From positions 186,001 through 250,000 of the forward strand of contig OZ025690.1 in assembly GCA_964019335.1 (NCBI GenBank): a stretch of DNA of 64,000 nucleotides, in the 5' to 3' direction. Origin of the DNA: Diplonema japonicum (Eukaryota > Euglenozoa > Diplonemea > Diplonemida > Diplonemidae). Shown here piece by piece: positions 10,412-21,353 of the stretch (position 1 is its first letter; the number at the start of each line of letters is the position of its first letter). The notes under the pieces are model-generated. The model was not told the origin of the DNA. It made no database searches and saw only the letters and a program-made list of their open reading frames with translations. A program made the position numbers and the translations under genes.

Positions 10412-11208
10412 TTTTTTTTTAAAATGAACACCGATCCGAAGCTTTGGTCTGGATGACTAGAGAACAATTACACCTATTAACTGCTTCTACAGAAGCAGTT
10501 GGGCGTTTAAGAGTTAAACGATCGATCCCCCCCCCTTTTTTTTTCTATCTATTCTTTTTTTTCCGCTCGTGCGCACAAACAAATGAAGCGCCAAACTAGT
10601 TTTTTTGTATTTCTCTTAACACGTTAGGGAAGGAGCCTGCTCCGTCTACGCGTCACATTTCTCCCCCCTTTTTTTTATTTCCCACTCGATGGGAAAGGGG
10701 TTTCTTTTTTTTTTTTTAACCTCTTTTTTTTTTTTTTTTTTTACTTTACCTACCAAAGACATATAGTCATAAAGAATTATTTTTTTTTTTTCTTTTGCTG
10801 GAACAAGTAAACAAATTTTTGAAAAGATTGTTATTGCAAAAAAAGAGTAGAGGCAGCTTGTCCATTTATCCCTACTGTAGGTGAATACGGCTTGCACAAA
10901 CAATCAGCTCTTTTTTTGAACCACTCACGGAATTAAAACAAAAAAAAGAATGCCCGCGACTAGGAAGGAGCCCTGCTCCTTCTGTCGGTGCATTCCCCCC
11001 TTTCTGATTCCCCCCCCCCTTTTTTTTCCCGATTAAAAAAGAAAAGGAAAGGGCCCCTTTCTTTTACGTTTTCGGAATGTGCCACTTTTATACCATTCCA
11101 AAAAAAAAAAAAAAAAAAAAAAGTGGTAGGATTCCACGAAAATCCCTTTTTACTTCTTATGTTTTCCTCTCAAGAAGAGAACAACGAAAGTAAAGGGGAA
11201 AAAAAAAG
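10412..11208. other. Spacer of the inverted repeat
   Basis: Homopolymer-rich, no gene seen. It holds a perfect 10-bp hairpin with a 2-base loop (AACTGCTTCTACAGAAGCAGTT, about 10478-10500). The piece TGTGCGCAC...GCGCCAAACTAGTTT near 10570-10603 recurs inverted near 39515. Confidence 0.6.
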
Positions 11209-11688
11209 AAAAGAAAAAATGGAAAGATTTTGAAAACCTGCGTTAAAGCGCTATTTGTACCCACTGAAACTTCATAACTCCCAGAACAGGGTGGCGAGAC
11301 ACGGGGTGGTACCAAAAAAAAAGGGGGGGGGCATTTTTTGGATTTCCCCCACGACTTTTTTTTGTCTAAACAAAAGGGGAACGTTGGCTTTTTTCCCCCC
11401 CCTCGTTTTCATAGTTTTTTTTTGCCGAAGCCACCCGCCCTATTCAGTACCAGCGAAGTAGCAGTTGCTCTGGTGGAGAAAGAAATCAGGCTTCGGAGTG
11501 GTCTGGACAGTTGACAAAAAAACGACATCACCAGATGCCAACATGCAGGCTACAGCATCCATGCACGGGTTGTAGGGGTTGGCTAGCTCCACTGCATTAG
11601 AAGTGCTACCCATATCGACGTAGATGGTGCGAATGCAAGTCCTCGCCTTCGACCTGACCAACAGGAAGTCCTGTTGACCGACACTGTG
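11209..11688 (-). repeat. Inverted-repeat arm 2 (contains the 3' half of an intact gene)
   Basis: Reverse complement of 9936-10411. The homology stops abruptly at GTGTCGG inside the coding region, so arm 2 is the parent and arm 1 the copy. Confidence 0.85.
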
Positions 11689-11931
11689 TGCACTGTGCTC
11701 CTCGAACAATTTTACAACACCATTTACATCGTCGTGCGTCAGAAGGGTTTCTGTTGACGGGCAGTGGATATGAATAATCGCCACTCGGGAAGGATCGCCA
11801 TTACCTCCTTCACAGAGATCCTGCCCCAGACACTGGAGACCTTGCGGCATAGTGGTACCCTTCTGAAGCTGTTCCTTCAGCAAGGCACCCTTCAGGAGCG
11901 GATCCTCCAGGCGTGGCATCTTGGACGGCAT
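11440..11931 (-). CDS. Unknown 163-residue protein
   Basis: ATG at 11931 was chosen because the frame upstream is only homopolymer-encoded Phe/Lys. The protein starts MPSKMPRLEDPLL and holds RVAIIHIHCPSTETLL, then VRSKARTCIRTIYVDMG and a Cys-containing end CYFAGTE. No signal peptide or membrane helix is visible, and I recognise no family. An amphipathic N-terminal segment (LLKGALLKEQLQKG) precedes the mixed alpha/beta-looking part. Balanced codon use and duplication of the exact 3' part argue for a real gene. No intron is seen. Confidence 0.6.
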   Translation of the reverse strand: MPSKMPRLEDPLLKGALLKEQLQKGTTMPQGLQCLGQDLCEGGNGDPSRVAIIHIHCPSTETLLTHDDVNGVVKLFEEHSAHSVGQQDFLLVRSKARTCIRTIYVDMGSTSNAVELANPYNPCMDAVACMLASGDVVFLSTVQTTPKPDFFLHQSNCYFAGTE

Positions 11932-12423
11932 TTTTATTTCAAGAAGAAGAATGACTTTTTTTATTTTTGTTGCAGCGGGATGAAAAAAAAAAAAAAAAAA
12001 AAAGAGAAAGAAAAAAAAAACACAAGACGGAGATGGTAAAAAAAGAAGAAGAAGAAACGGATAGAAACGGGGAAAGAAGAATATGAATGAAAAAAGAAGA
12101 AAAAAAAGAAAAGAAAAAAAAGAAGAAGATCCGTTTTTTTTCCACCCAAACGGGGTAGGGGGCGGTAACGGACAAGCTTTTTTTTTTTTGGTTTCTACAA
12201 TATTCGTTCTGCAATAAAAAAAAAAAAGGAAAGCAGAGGAAAAAAAAAAAAAAAGATTTTTTTTTTTCATTCCCTTTTTTTTTTTCTCTTTTTTTTCTTT
12301 TTCTTTTGCATTGTTCTTTTTTTTTTTTTTTTTTTGTATCACACTATGGAAAGAAACAAAAAACACAAAAAAAAAACAACAACAAAAAAGAATTTGATTC
12401 CCCCTCCCCCCCCCCCCCCCCCC
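11932..12423. other. Intergenic homopolymer DNA
   Basis: A/T-run-rich between two minus-strand genes, with a C run just before the kinase stop (about 12401-12424). Reading frames here encode only Lys, Phe or Pro runs. No gene is seen. Confidence 0.7.
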
Positions 12424-13326
12424 CTACTCCAGCATCTCAAGGACCTGGGCAGCAGTGGGACGCTGCTCGTAACCAACAAGGCAACTTTTTATGAGCTTTT
12501 GAATAACAGGGCTGGACGTGGCACCCGTTGGAATAGCGTACTTCATATTGAGTATCTGCAGCTGAGTGCTAAAAGGGTACTCCAAAAAAGTAACATAGTA
12601 AAGAAGAACCCCCAGGGCCCACACATCTACAAGGGGTGTAAGCGGTGTCTTGGACCAGAGGTCGCACTGCTCGGGAGCCCGGTAAGCGAGGGTGGTGAAA
12701 GATTCCACATCGATTTCCGCATTATTTATATCTGACCGGGTGGTGCAGACTTGGTGGGGAGTGGTGCTTGCAGACCCAAAATCACATAGTTTCCACTTCC
12801 CGTCCGAGCTCAGTAGAACATTTTCAGCCTTGATGTCCTTGTGAGTGACCGGAGGGTCTTTCTGGTGGAGATACGCGACTCCTTGAAGTACCTGCTTGAA
12901 GATGTCCAAGATCTCATTTTCTTGGAGGGTTGTTTTTCGGGAGAATTTTTCGTTCATATGTCCCAGTAGAGATTGCTCGCAGAGCTCTAGAGCAAGGCAC
13001 ACCTCCACCCTGCCCTTTTTTTCCACAACGCTGTGGCCGAAGTACTTCACGATGTTGCTGTGAGACATTTCCTTGAAGAGGTTGGCTTCCTTTACGGCAT
13101 GCGCCACCCTTACTTTGTCATATTCGTCAAAACTTCCCTTCTTCACAGCCGCCGTCCCACCTAGCTCCCGCTTGCATTTGTATACGCAACTCATGGCCCC
13201 TTCACCCACTACCTTTTTGACAATGTATTTTTCACCATTTACAACTACACTGCCGTCTTTGTGGTAGGGCGGCCTCTTCGGGATCAGCTCATCTGTATAA
13301 ATTAATCTATTAAGGCAGCAGCCCAT
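12424..13326 (-). CDS. NAK-family-like Ser/Thr protein kinase
   Basis: 300 codons from ATG 13326, which follows a long A run. The N-terminus MGCC suits N-myristoylation with palmitoylation at Cys3/4, so membrane attachment is likely. Kinase motifs in order: glycine loop GEGAMSCVYK (41-50), VAIK-type lysine in AAVKK (about 62), catalytic loop HKDIKAENVLL (162-172), DFGSAS (182-187), TTLAYRAPEQ and DVWALGVLLY. The DFGSA and TTLAYRAPE motifs and overall order resemble the AAK1/GAK/STK16 (NAK) family, which phosphorylates trafficking proteins; the MGCC start recalls acylated STK16. The usual HRD arginine is Lys, which is often tolerated. The protein ends right after the C-lobe, with no tail. Exact substrate is unknown. 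Confidence 0.88.
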   Translation of the reverse strand: MGCCLNRLIYTDELIPKRPPYHKDGSVVVNGEKYIVKKVVGEGAMSCVYKCKRELGGTAAVKKGSFDEYDKVRVAHAVKEANLFKEMSHSNIVKYFGHSVVEKKGRVEVCLALELCEQSLLGHMNEKFSRKTTLQENEILDIFKQVLQGVAYLHQKDPPVTHKDIKAENVLLSSDGKWKLCDFGSASTTPHQVCTTRSDINNAEIDVESFTTLAYRAPEQCDLWSKTPLTPLVDVWALGVLLYYVTFLEYPFSTQLQILNMKYAIPTGATSSPVIQKLIKSCLVGYEQRPTAAQVLEMLE

Positions 13327-14115
13327 TTTTTTTTTTTTTTTTTTTCCCCTCCTCCAACCCACCCTTTTTTTTTTTTTTGAAATGATATGTTTAAAAAAAA
13401 GGGGGGGGGGAGATAAAAGCATAAAAAGGATGGGGTGGAGGGGTAGGGACGAAAAAAAAGAGTCGGCTGATCGTTTGTGCAAGCCGGAAAAAAAAAGGAA
13501 GGGGGTAAAAAAAATCCATTTTATTCAACAATTCTGAAAAAGAAAAGAAAGTGGTAGGGGGAAAAAAAAAATAGGAGGGGTGAGAAAGAGAGAATGTCTG
13601 GTAGATGGAGGAGGAAAAAAAAAAAAAAAAAGGAGGGGGAAAGTTTGCATTTTTATAGTCTTTTTTCTTTTTCTTTTGAAGAAATGCACTCTCTCGCTCC
13701 TTTTTTCTTCTTCTTTTTTTCTATCTCTTTGTGTTTGTTTGGGAAGGGGGGGCTTTTTTTTTTGTTTTTTTTTTGCCCCCATTTCTTTTTTGTTTATTTC
13801 AATTTCTCAATCTTCCCTTCACCACCCCCCAAATTTTGCGTTTTCATAGTTTTTTTTTTTTTTTCTTTTTTTTTTTACTTCCCCCTAAAAGAATCTGTTC
13901 CACACTCTTTTTCTTCTTTTTCTTTTTCCCTTTTTTTTTTTTGTCCCCTTCTTCTTTATCCCCATAACGAGGGAAAAATACGAAACACAGGCAAGGCTTG
14001 TTTCAAGAATGGGGTGTGGGGGGTGTGGGGGGAGAACAATACAAACAAACAAAAAAGGTACAACATTTTTTTTTTTTTTTTTTTTTTTTTAAACGTGCGC
14101 GATTCAAGCCAATCA
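13327..14115. other. Intergenic homopolymer DNA
   Basis: Starts with the A-tract leader of the kinase (T run on the plus strand, 13327-13346) and continues as T-, A- and G-run-rich DNA. No gene is seen. Confidence 0.7.
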
Positions 14116-14637
14116 TCAACGAAGGGTACCAGCAGCGCCCCAAGCTCTGATCCTCCTAGGGGACTCACCCTCACCGGACATAGGAGGCCCAGATGGGGTA
14201 CCAACCGAGGGCGTGTGGCTGTGACTCATCGGGGACCCACCATAGTACTGAGGGGAGGCGCTGATACCAGAGACAGGAGCCACAGGGTACACAGGGCTGT
14301 CATACACGGGAGACGCTGCAGGGATACCCACGTTCACAGGCTGGTACGACGACCTCGGGCTCCTGTACCCTGAGATACCATCTTGGGCACCAATCCCACT
14401 GCCGATGTGCTGGGCAATCTCCCTGTGCCTTGCCTCCTCCCTCAACCGCTCATCATCAACATACCTGTTGGGGCTGCCCGCGTACCCGCTGTGAGGGCTG
14501 CCTCCAACATACGGTGACGCAGCATAACCTGCAACAGGCGATCCTGCATAACCACTGTGAGGACTGCCCTCTCTGTTCCTTTGAGGCGACGCAGGGTGCG
14601 TAGACGGTGGGGGCGGGAGACCGGGCACAACGCTCAT
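14116..14637 (-). CDS. Low-complexity Ser/Pro/Gly/Tyr-rich protein
   Basis: 173 codons from ATG 14637 (leader AAAAAGAAAA). The sequence is built from SPHSGYAGSP-like blocks, with one charged helix in the middle (DDERLREEARHREIAQHI) and a C-terminal half of SPxYxxP motifs. It is probably disordered; Tyr/Gly/Ser richness is typical of condensate or RNA-associated proteins, but no domain supports a function. Codon choice is non-repetitive, so selection on the protein is likely. Confidence 0.65.
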   Translation of the reverse strand: MSVVPGLPPPPSTHPASPQRNREGSPHSGYAGSPVAGYAASPYVGGSPHSGYAGSPNRYVDDERLREEARHREIAQHIGSGIGAQDGISGYRSPRSSYQPVNVGIPAASPVYDSPVYPVAPVSGISASPQYYGGSPMSHSHTPSVGTPSGPPMSGEGESPRRIRAWGAAGTLR

Positions 14638-15190
14638 TTTTCTTTTTTTTCCTTCTTTTCCCTCTGGGAAATGGTATGGGGGGGGGGAAGAAAAAAAAAA
14701 GAACAAAAAAAAAGTTGTCTCGATTTTAGTGGTGCCATGCAGTATGTGACACAGCGGCCACCCTTGTGAAGCTTCGCCCCGAAGCCTCCCAAGTCCCCTG
14801 TGGTCCCGTAGAAAGTAAAAGTGGAGAGGTAAAGAAAGCTTGGAAATTGAAATAGGGAGAGGGGCCACAGAAGCAATTAAACACCAACTGGAGAGTTGTG
14901 GGAGGCTTGCTTCACTGGCACGATGCCGCGGGGAGGCTACTTGCCTGACCTGGTGAAGCCACCTCCTTGTTCGATGTAATGGGATAAGGGACTCTCCGTT
15001 GAGGGCGATGCTAACTGGCGCCACGCGTAGGGTGGGCTCTCCACCCCCGTCCAGGTTTCCCCACGTGTACGGCTTTTTTGTTTCCCTTTCGCTTGTGTTT
15101 CTCCAAACCACAATTACCAGGAACCACCACAGGGAGGTTGGAAACATTGGTCCCCCCCAAAAAAAAAAAAGAAGAAATAACGGCCCAATA
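14638..15190. other. Intergenic with GC-balanced stretch
   Basis: 14760-15140 has gene-like composition and an open minus-strand frame continuous with the gene below, but no motif. The word TGCAGTATGTGACA at about 14738 also occurs at the LINE A 3' end (15975, 25790); with 14 bases only, it may be a tiny remnant. Confidence 0.4.
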
Positions 15191-15706
15191 CTATTTCCGT
15201 TTCCGTTTCTGCTTCTCGCACGCAGCCTTCTTCTGTTCCAACGCCTTCAGCATCGCGACCGACGGCCTGCCTCCCGATTTTAATAAGTGCACCGCTTCCC
15301 GGACTGTCACACAGTGGTCTATCAGCAGTGCTATAACTGGCTGCGATGGTGGGATGCCCTCTCCTTGCATGAGGCGGTGCAAGACCCTCGCCACGTTGTG
15401 GGAGGATGCTGCGGATCTGGGAAGGGTCTCAAGGCAGAGTTGAAACGTTTTCTCGTTGCGAGGCACACCCATTGCCTCCATCTGGTCTAGCAAGTCTAGC
15501 CTTGTGGAGTGAACCATACCCTGCATAAGGGAGTTCCAGACCCTGGTACCAGGCGTGCGTCCTTCCTTGATCATAGATTTTAAACCTTTTCTGCCTTGTT
15601 TTGTCACTAGCCGCACGCCTGTGTCTGCACGTTTGCACATGGGCTTTCCTGGGGAAGCGAGGCCTTGGAGGTGGAGATAACCTCGTAGCTTGCCATTGAA
15701 TGCCAT
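15191..15706 (-). CDS. Pentatricopeptide-like helical-repeat protein
   Basis: 171 codons from ATG 15706, directly after an A run. The core (TRVWNSLMQGMV, LLDQMEAMGVPRNEKTFQLC, VARVLHRLMQGEGIPPSQP) has the helix-turn-helix spacing and the M-x-x-x-G-(V/I)-P-P ends of PPR repeats; about three units fit. The last residues are strongly basic (EKQKRKRK). PPR proteins bind organellar RNA, but a clear presequence is not visible. Short for the family. Assignment rests on pattern only. Confidence 0.55.
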   Translation of the reverse strand: MAFNGKLRGYLHLQGLASPGKPMCKRADTGVRLVTKQGRKGLKSMIKEGRTPGTRVWNSLMQGMVHSTRLDLLDQMEAMGVPRNEKTFQLCLETLPRSAASSHNVARVLHRLMQGEGIPPSQPVIALLIDHCVTVREAVHLLKSGGRPSVAMLKALEQKKAACEKQKRKRK

Positions 15707-15969
15707 TTTTTTTTTTTTTCTCAATTTCTTTTATTTTTTTATTTTTTTCATTTTCTCCCTGTCCTTCTATTTTTTTTTTTTTTTTTTTTATGGGGCGCAA
15801 GGAACAACAAGAACCCAACTGAACAAAAAAAAAAAAAAAAAAAAAAAAAAAACGGAATGAAAAAAACAAAAAAAAAAAAGAGAAAAAAAAAGAAAAAAAA
15901 AAAACGAGAAAGAGTGAAGAAGGAGAAGAGGAAAAGAAAGAAAAGGAAAGAAAAAGGTGTCTTTGAAGG

Positions 15970-16742
15970 GAACCTGCAGTATGTGACAGGATCGCCTAAC
16001 GACAATCGCCGTAGAAGGCGGACGGTAGGATGTTCTCTGCGATGATCTGTACCTTGCGGTTGTGGTAAAGTCTCGTACCAAGTGCCTTGCGGGCTCTCGT
16101 GTTCTCTCTTCTACAAGGCTGGAAGTAGACCAGTACCACTAGGATCTGCAGTTTGCAGGACGTGTCGAAGGTCTCCCCGTGTAGCTGTACGTTGCCAGTA
16201 CTTGGGTTTCGTTCCAAACAACTTAGTCTCCTTCGGGTGGATAGCCATCCCTGTGAGCTTGCAGAGGGTGCCAAGCAGGTTAACGGAGCGTTGCACCGCG
16301 GCCTCCGAGGTAGCCGCCGTGAAGTTTAGGTCGTCTGCATACGACACAGGATGGGCGTTTCTAGGGTTCGCCGTGCACTTCTTGGTGAATAGCGAGGATC
16401 GCGTTGATGAAGACCGGTGATATTGGACAACCCTGGAGAATCCCATTCGTGGTTCTGAACGGTGCGCCCACCCCCATGGGGAAACGGATTAGGTCCGAGT
16501 AGATGGATTTTATCGGTCTCAGGATAAGTAGGCTGAGGCCTAAACGCTCCACTAAATCGAACGTAAGCGCATGGGGGATCGAGTCGAAGCACTTTTTGAA
16601 GTCAACCGAGAGGCCATAGAGGTGCTTACCTGATACTTTCGCCGTCTCTACACTAGTGTAGACTCGGGCGAGGAGATCGTCAGTGCTGTGTTTCGGCCTG
16701 AAACCGAACTGGAGAGGGGTGATCCACGCCTCTTGCCACTCG
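15970..16742 (-). mobile_element. LINE family A, truncated and internally deleted copy A2
   Basis: Minus-strand fragments match the reverse transcriptase of the 25773-30925 element (FGFRPKHSTDDLLARV, VDFKKCFDSIPHALTF, NGILQGCPISPVF, SYADDLNFTAA) with frameshifts. It is 5'-truncated at about 16742. At about 16007 the text jumps from the 3' terminus (ACAGGATCGCCTAACGACAATC) to sequence equal to 27270 in A1, so about 1.4 kb of the ORF end is missing. The 3' end again faces a T-rich tract (coding-strand sense). Confidence 0.85.
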
Positions 16743-17258
16743 AGAAAAAAAAAACATAATTTCCGCGATTTTTTTTTCTTTCCAAAAAGCGCAAAACGGA
16801 TTGCGTTCCGATCCAAAATCATCAGAAAAAGAAAAGAAAAAAAAAGGGGGGGGGGGGGCTCTTCTGTTGTTTTTCATCTCGGTCTGTCTATCTCCCAGCT
16901 TGCTTTGGTTATTAATCCACAGAATTCATCCCACCAACGAAAAACTGCACCTTTTCACAGGTAGTGTTGAGGTCGGGAGGGAAGGGCGGGGGGGAAAAAA
17001 AAAAAAATGTCGGACCATGACTCTCGGGTAAAATTGAAATATTTCGAAATAAAAACCACGGAAACTATGAAGAAGAAAGAAGAAAAGGAGAAACAAAAAA
17101 AAAAAAAGAAACAAAAATTTGCAAGGTGGAACTAAAAAAAAAAAAAGAAAAAAGATGGGTTGGTAGGCAAAAAAAAAAAAAAGGTCACGATTTTTGGGGT
17201 GTTTCACAAACGCTGTGTGTCTTTTTTTTTTCTTCTTCTTCTTTTTTTTTTTTTTTTT
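16743..17258. other. Intergenic homopolymer DNA
   Basis: A-, T- and G-run-rich, no gene seen. Confidence 0.6.
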
Positions 17259-17260
17259 TA

Positions 17261-17824
17261 TTTCACTCTTCAGAAATTACTTCACGCACTGGGGGGCCCA
17301 TTACTTCACGCTAAATCTCATTACTTCACGGTGAAATAATGGCCTGTTTTCCGTGAAGTAATAGGGGGTTTCCAATTTTTGCCTCGGTTCGGTTCCCAGT
17401 GGGGCTACTTTTCCCTCCCAGTTTGCTATTTCCCCCCAGGTTCAGCTCAATTGGCCAACTTTTGCCTCGGCTCAGTTCCAAGTTGGACTACTTTTTCCTC
17501 CCAATTTGCCCACTTTTGGCTAGGCCTTGTTCCCAGTTTCTGGGTAACTCTTCTGTGGGTAAGGGTAACTTAGTCAGCTTACCCAAGCACCCCAAAAGAC
17601 TTCAAAATACCGAAGCAGCAGAAAAAAAAGGAGCCAGCCGCGCTAGGTATGGGAAGGCCTGATTAGAGATGGTGACAGTGGCAATGCCAGCGACAGCGGC
17701 AGCTCTTAGTCAACAAAAGGAGGGAAAACAACTTGTATTGTAACCTTTGTAACCCCTCTCTTGTTGTACCCCTTGTCACCCTGTTGTGCCCCTCGTGGTG
17801 AAGTAATTTCAGAGTGTCGTGAAA
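17261..17824 (+). mobile_element. TA-flanked inverted-repeat element Q, copy 1
   Basis: Ends: TTTCACTCTTCAGAAATTAC at the left and, reverse-complemented, TTTCACGACACTCTGAAATTAC at the right, each bordered by TA. The left end carries ATTACTTCACG repeated three times and inverted copies (CGTGAAGTAAT). The centre holds two related GCCTCGG(T/C)TC(G/A)GTTCC blocks and a GGTGACAGTGGCAATGCCAG region. No transposase is encoded; the TA borders suggest mobilisation by a Tc1/mariner-type enzyme in trans. Confidence 0.8.
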
Positions 17825-17825
17825 T

Positions 17826-17945
17826 AAAACCACTTACCTACCGCCAAGTAATGCTTTACCGACCTCTCGGCCCTGCGGGCCCTCGACGGTAAAATGCAGA
17901 ACCTCGAGGTAACGGTAAAGTCATTACTTGTTGGCAGTAAATAGC
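17826..17945. repeat. Palindromic companion element P, copy 1
   Basis: Directly follows Q. The left arm (TACCGCCAAGTAATGCTTTACCGACCTC) and right arm (GAGGTAACGGTAAAGTCATTACTTGTTGGCAGTA) are imperfect inverted repeats around a GGCCCTGCGGGCC-type core. It is present beside the Q copies at 44793, 54478 and 58678 too. Confidence 0.7.
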
Positions 17946-17980
<35 letters not shown>

Positions 17981-18581
17981 GCCCGCCCATTGTATTTAAT
18001 TCGGAGAATTCAGGCTAGTTACGCATCTCCCTTTTTCATGAAAGACCAGATATTCTTTGGTAAGTTGGCAAGACACTTTAATTCGGATTTTGAAGAAAAA
18101 AAAAAAAAAAAGAAGAAGAAGAAAAAAAAAAACAAATAGGTGAGTTATTCTTTGTTTGCGTGCTTGGTTACAAATATTTTTTTACCGAATAATGAGATAT
18201 TTGAAACGCAAAAGGCTGCCGACATTTTAACCACGACGAATAAAAAAAAATAAAACTCAAAGTACAGGACAAGCCCCCCGCTAGAGGGCCGCCCTATAAA
18301 ATAAAAAAACGGAGTCAGTTTCTACACACCTGCATACCTTTGTTTTCTTTTGGAATCTTTTTTAAAACCTTAAGCACTGATTCGCCCAAAAAAAAAAAAG
18401 AAATAGTACTTTTTTTTCTTTTTCGTTTTTTTTTTTTTTTTTTTTTTTTTCTTCGCAAAGAACCGGCCGCCGGGGGCACCTTAGGGTTTAAAAAAATAAA
18501 AGTTACTATGATAGGAAACGAAGTGGTTAGCAACGGCCCATCAAAAAAAAGGCCAGGTAGTTCCTGTTCGAAGCTAGGCGG

Positions 18582-18615
<34 letters not shown>

Positions 18616-19475
18616 TTTTTTAAAAAAAGATTTTGCTTGGTGATATAATGATTCTTCACATACTATTCCTTGGCACATCAAATAGCAAAACGAAACAGAA
18701 GCATTTTAAAAAAGAAAAGAATGAAAAAAGAAGAAGAAAAAAAAGGCCCTGCTCGCTCGTAGGCCAAAGGTATTGGTCGTCTCCAAGAAAACATTAAAGA
18801 AAAAAAAAAAAAAAAAAAAAAAGGCAGGTGATAGCAACGACCACCCTTTGAAAACAGTGCAAAGGAAAAGAGCAAAAAACGAAAAAAAAAGAAGAAAAAA
18901 CAAAAAGAACCCCCCTTTTTTTTTCTTCTCCTTTCCCTTGAAAAGAAAACCACTTTTTTTTCTAAAACTAAAAATAAATTAAAAAGAAAAAGAAATTTCT
19001 ACCTTGAGTCCTTTTCAACTTTTTCTTTTTCCGATTTTTTTTTTTTCCCGTAATTTCTTTTTTGGGGCACGACCAAAAAGGAGAGAAAAAAGGTGGGGGG
19101 AAACACACCACTCAATAATGCAAAAAGGGAAAGGGGAAAAAAATCGCCTTTTTTTTAAATTCTTTTTTTTTTTTTTTTTTTTTTTTTTTGCGCTTATAAC
19201 ACCATCTTCAACCACAGCCAACAAGTATTTTTTTTCTCTTTTTTTTTTTTAAAAAGTTTTCTTTGGCTCACAGGCCAAAGTTTCTGTTTCAGAAAACACG
19301 GGCAGGGGAGAGGGGAAATGGAAAAAAAAAAAAAAAAAAAAAAAAAAAGCGCTGTTACCAAATAATGAGTATCACAATATAACTTGAGTTTCTGAATTTT
19401 CGGGGCCCCTAGTGCAGAGCAGAAAAAACCATCAACGAAAGTTAAATTTATGGCTCATTTGGAGGTAAGAAAGTC

Positions 19476-19509
<34 letters not shown>

Positions 19510-19655
19510 CCTTTTTTTTTAAACACCCATTCGTCATATTTGATTCACAAAAATTGCGTCCAGGGCCGAGAGACATATGGATTTTCTGGAAAAAAAAAAC
19601 TTTCAGTGAACCTTTGGACATTTTTTTTTCCTTTGATTCTCCCCTAAAGGAATCG

Positions 19656-19689
<34 letters not shown>

Positions 19690-20409
19690 GTTCCCCCCTT
19701 AGAGATATGAGAGAGTAGCCTACACGACGGTGCAAAAATGGGTCATGATGTGAAAAAAGAAAGATGACGAAAGGGTGTAAAAAAAAAAAATAATAAAATA
19801 AGAAGAGCGAGAGAAAAAAAAAAAGAAAAAAAAAAGAGGGAAAAGAAAAAAAAAATCACTGTTTCTTTTTTTTCCATTTTTTTTTTCTTTTTTTTTTTTC
19901 ACTCGCTCGATAGCCGCCGTCCTTTTTGGACTGTCACGAGCCTGGGAGGGGACAAAGAAGTATCGATAAAGGAGAGAGGAAGAAAAAAAAAAAGAACAAA
20001 ACAAAAAAAGAAGAAGATTTGGGAGAAAATAAAAATAAAACTGCGATAGAGAAAATAAAATAAAAAAAAACAAAAAAGAATATAAAACCGGTCTCATGGC
20101 TTTTGTTTTTTTTGCTTTTTTTTTTGGGAGGGGGGAAAAAGAGGAAAGGTATGAAAACGTAATCGAAAAGCGGTTTTCTTTTTTTTTTTCTTCTTTTTTT
20201 TTTTTTCTCGTTCCCCCAGCTGTTGAATAGTTCACCCCCTTCCCTCCCCCTTTTGAAAAATTGCCATAGTACATTTACCGTCTGGGAAGGGATGATGAAT
20301 TTTTTTTTTTCTTTTTTTCCTAAATTTGCAAATTCAGAAATAAAATCGTAAATACCGTAAAATGTACTTAACGTGGAACGAAAAAAGCTCCAAGTCGTTT
20401 TCAAAATAG

Positions 20410-20441
<32 letters not shown>

Positions 20442-20581
20442 AAAAGAAAAATTCCATAATTTATCCGTATCAAATACTTTCTGTTCCATTTTAAGTACAA
20501 ACAAAGTAAATAAAGAATTTCTTTTAAAAAAAGCGAGCTAGAGAGAGGAGGGCACAAAATCCAATTTTTCTCCCGTGCCTT

Positions 20582-20616
<35 letters not shown>

Positions 20617-21353
20617 GGAAAACCGCTCTTGTATCTACAAAATGTGGCAGGTTTTACTTTTGCTGGCAAAAGAAATTAAAAAAAAAAAGAAAAAAAAGAA
20701 GAACAAAGGGGAAGAGGGAAGGAAACTTTCAGGTGTTGATTCAAAAGATTGTTGTTTTCTTTTCCCCGCCCTTTATTTCTTTTTTTGTTATTTAGGGAGA
20801 GATTTTTTTTTTTTTTTTTTTTTCCATTCCTTAAAGAAATGTGACACATCAGATATTGCATTATGTTTGTATTTTTTTTTTGTATTAAAAAAAAGGAGAA
20901 AGAAAGGTGTCGTTGTTTAAGCATGAACAGAGCGAGCTGTTGCCTCCCCCCCTACCACCAAGTCCAAAAAAGTTACCAAAGGTCTGAAATTAAAAGAAAT
21001 CAAAAGGTGATTTCTTTTTCTTCTACCCCCCCCCTTTTTCGTTTCTATTAGTTTTCTTTGCAAATAACTTCTTTTAAGGAATAACTCAAAGGAGATTCGG
21101 GGGGGGGGGGGGGGGGGGGTTGTTGAGAGAGAGTGTGTGTGTGCCTCGGACAAAAGAAAAAAAAGAATGAGAAAAGGGAGAGCAAATAAATTTATTATAA
21201 AAAAAAAAAAGGGAAAAATTAAGAAATCTTTTTTTTATTCGGTTTTCTTTTTTTTTTTAAATTTAAATCTCCCCCAAACCCTCTTTATTTCCTTTTTTTT
21301 TTTTTTCTTCTCTTCTTTCGTTCTTTTTTTTTCTAAATCAAAAAGAAGAAGAA
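17946..21353. other. 3.4-kb gene desert of homopolymers
   Basis: Runs of 10-35 A or T follow one another with short unique pieces between them. Every long reading frame is Lys- or Phe-dominated with no conserved motif. The only recognisable item is the LINE B 3' end at 18253-18297. A G run lies at about 21100-21119. Confidence 0.75.
18253..18297 (-). mobile_element. LINE family B, 3'-terminal stub of about 45 bp
   Basis: AAACTCAAAGTACAGGACAA followed by GCCCCCCGCTAGAGGGCCGC is identical to the 3' termini of B1 and B2, then stops. It is an extreme 5' truncation, as expected from aborted target-primed reverse transcription. Confidence 0.85.

Noticed and set aside
12430-12735. Plus-strand frame overlapping the kinase gene
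   Set aside because: Antisense to a clear kinase domain.
14735-14760. LINE A 3'-end remnant (TGCAGTATGTGACA)
   Set aside because: Only 14 bases match and the neighbouring bases do not, so chance cannot be excluded.
16743-16964. Plus-strand frame of 93 codons next to LINE A2
   Set aside because: Begins antisense to the LINE and continues in A runs.
17946-21353. Many open frames of 60-200 codons rich in Lys or Phe
   Set aside because: They are translations of A and T runs, differ in every frame and show no conserved motif.
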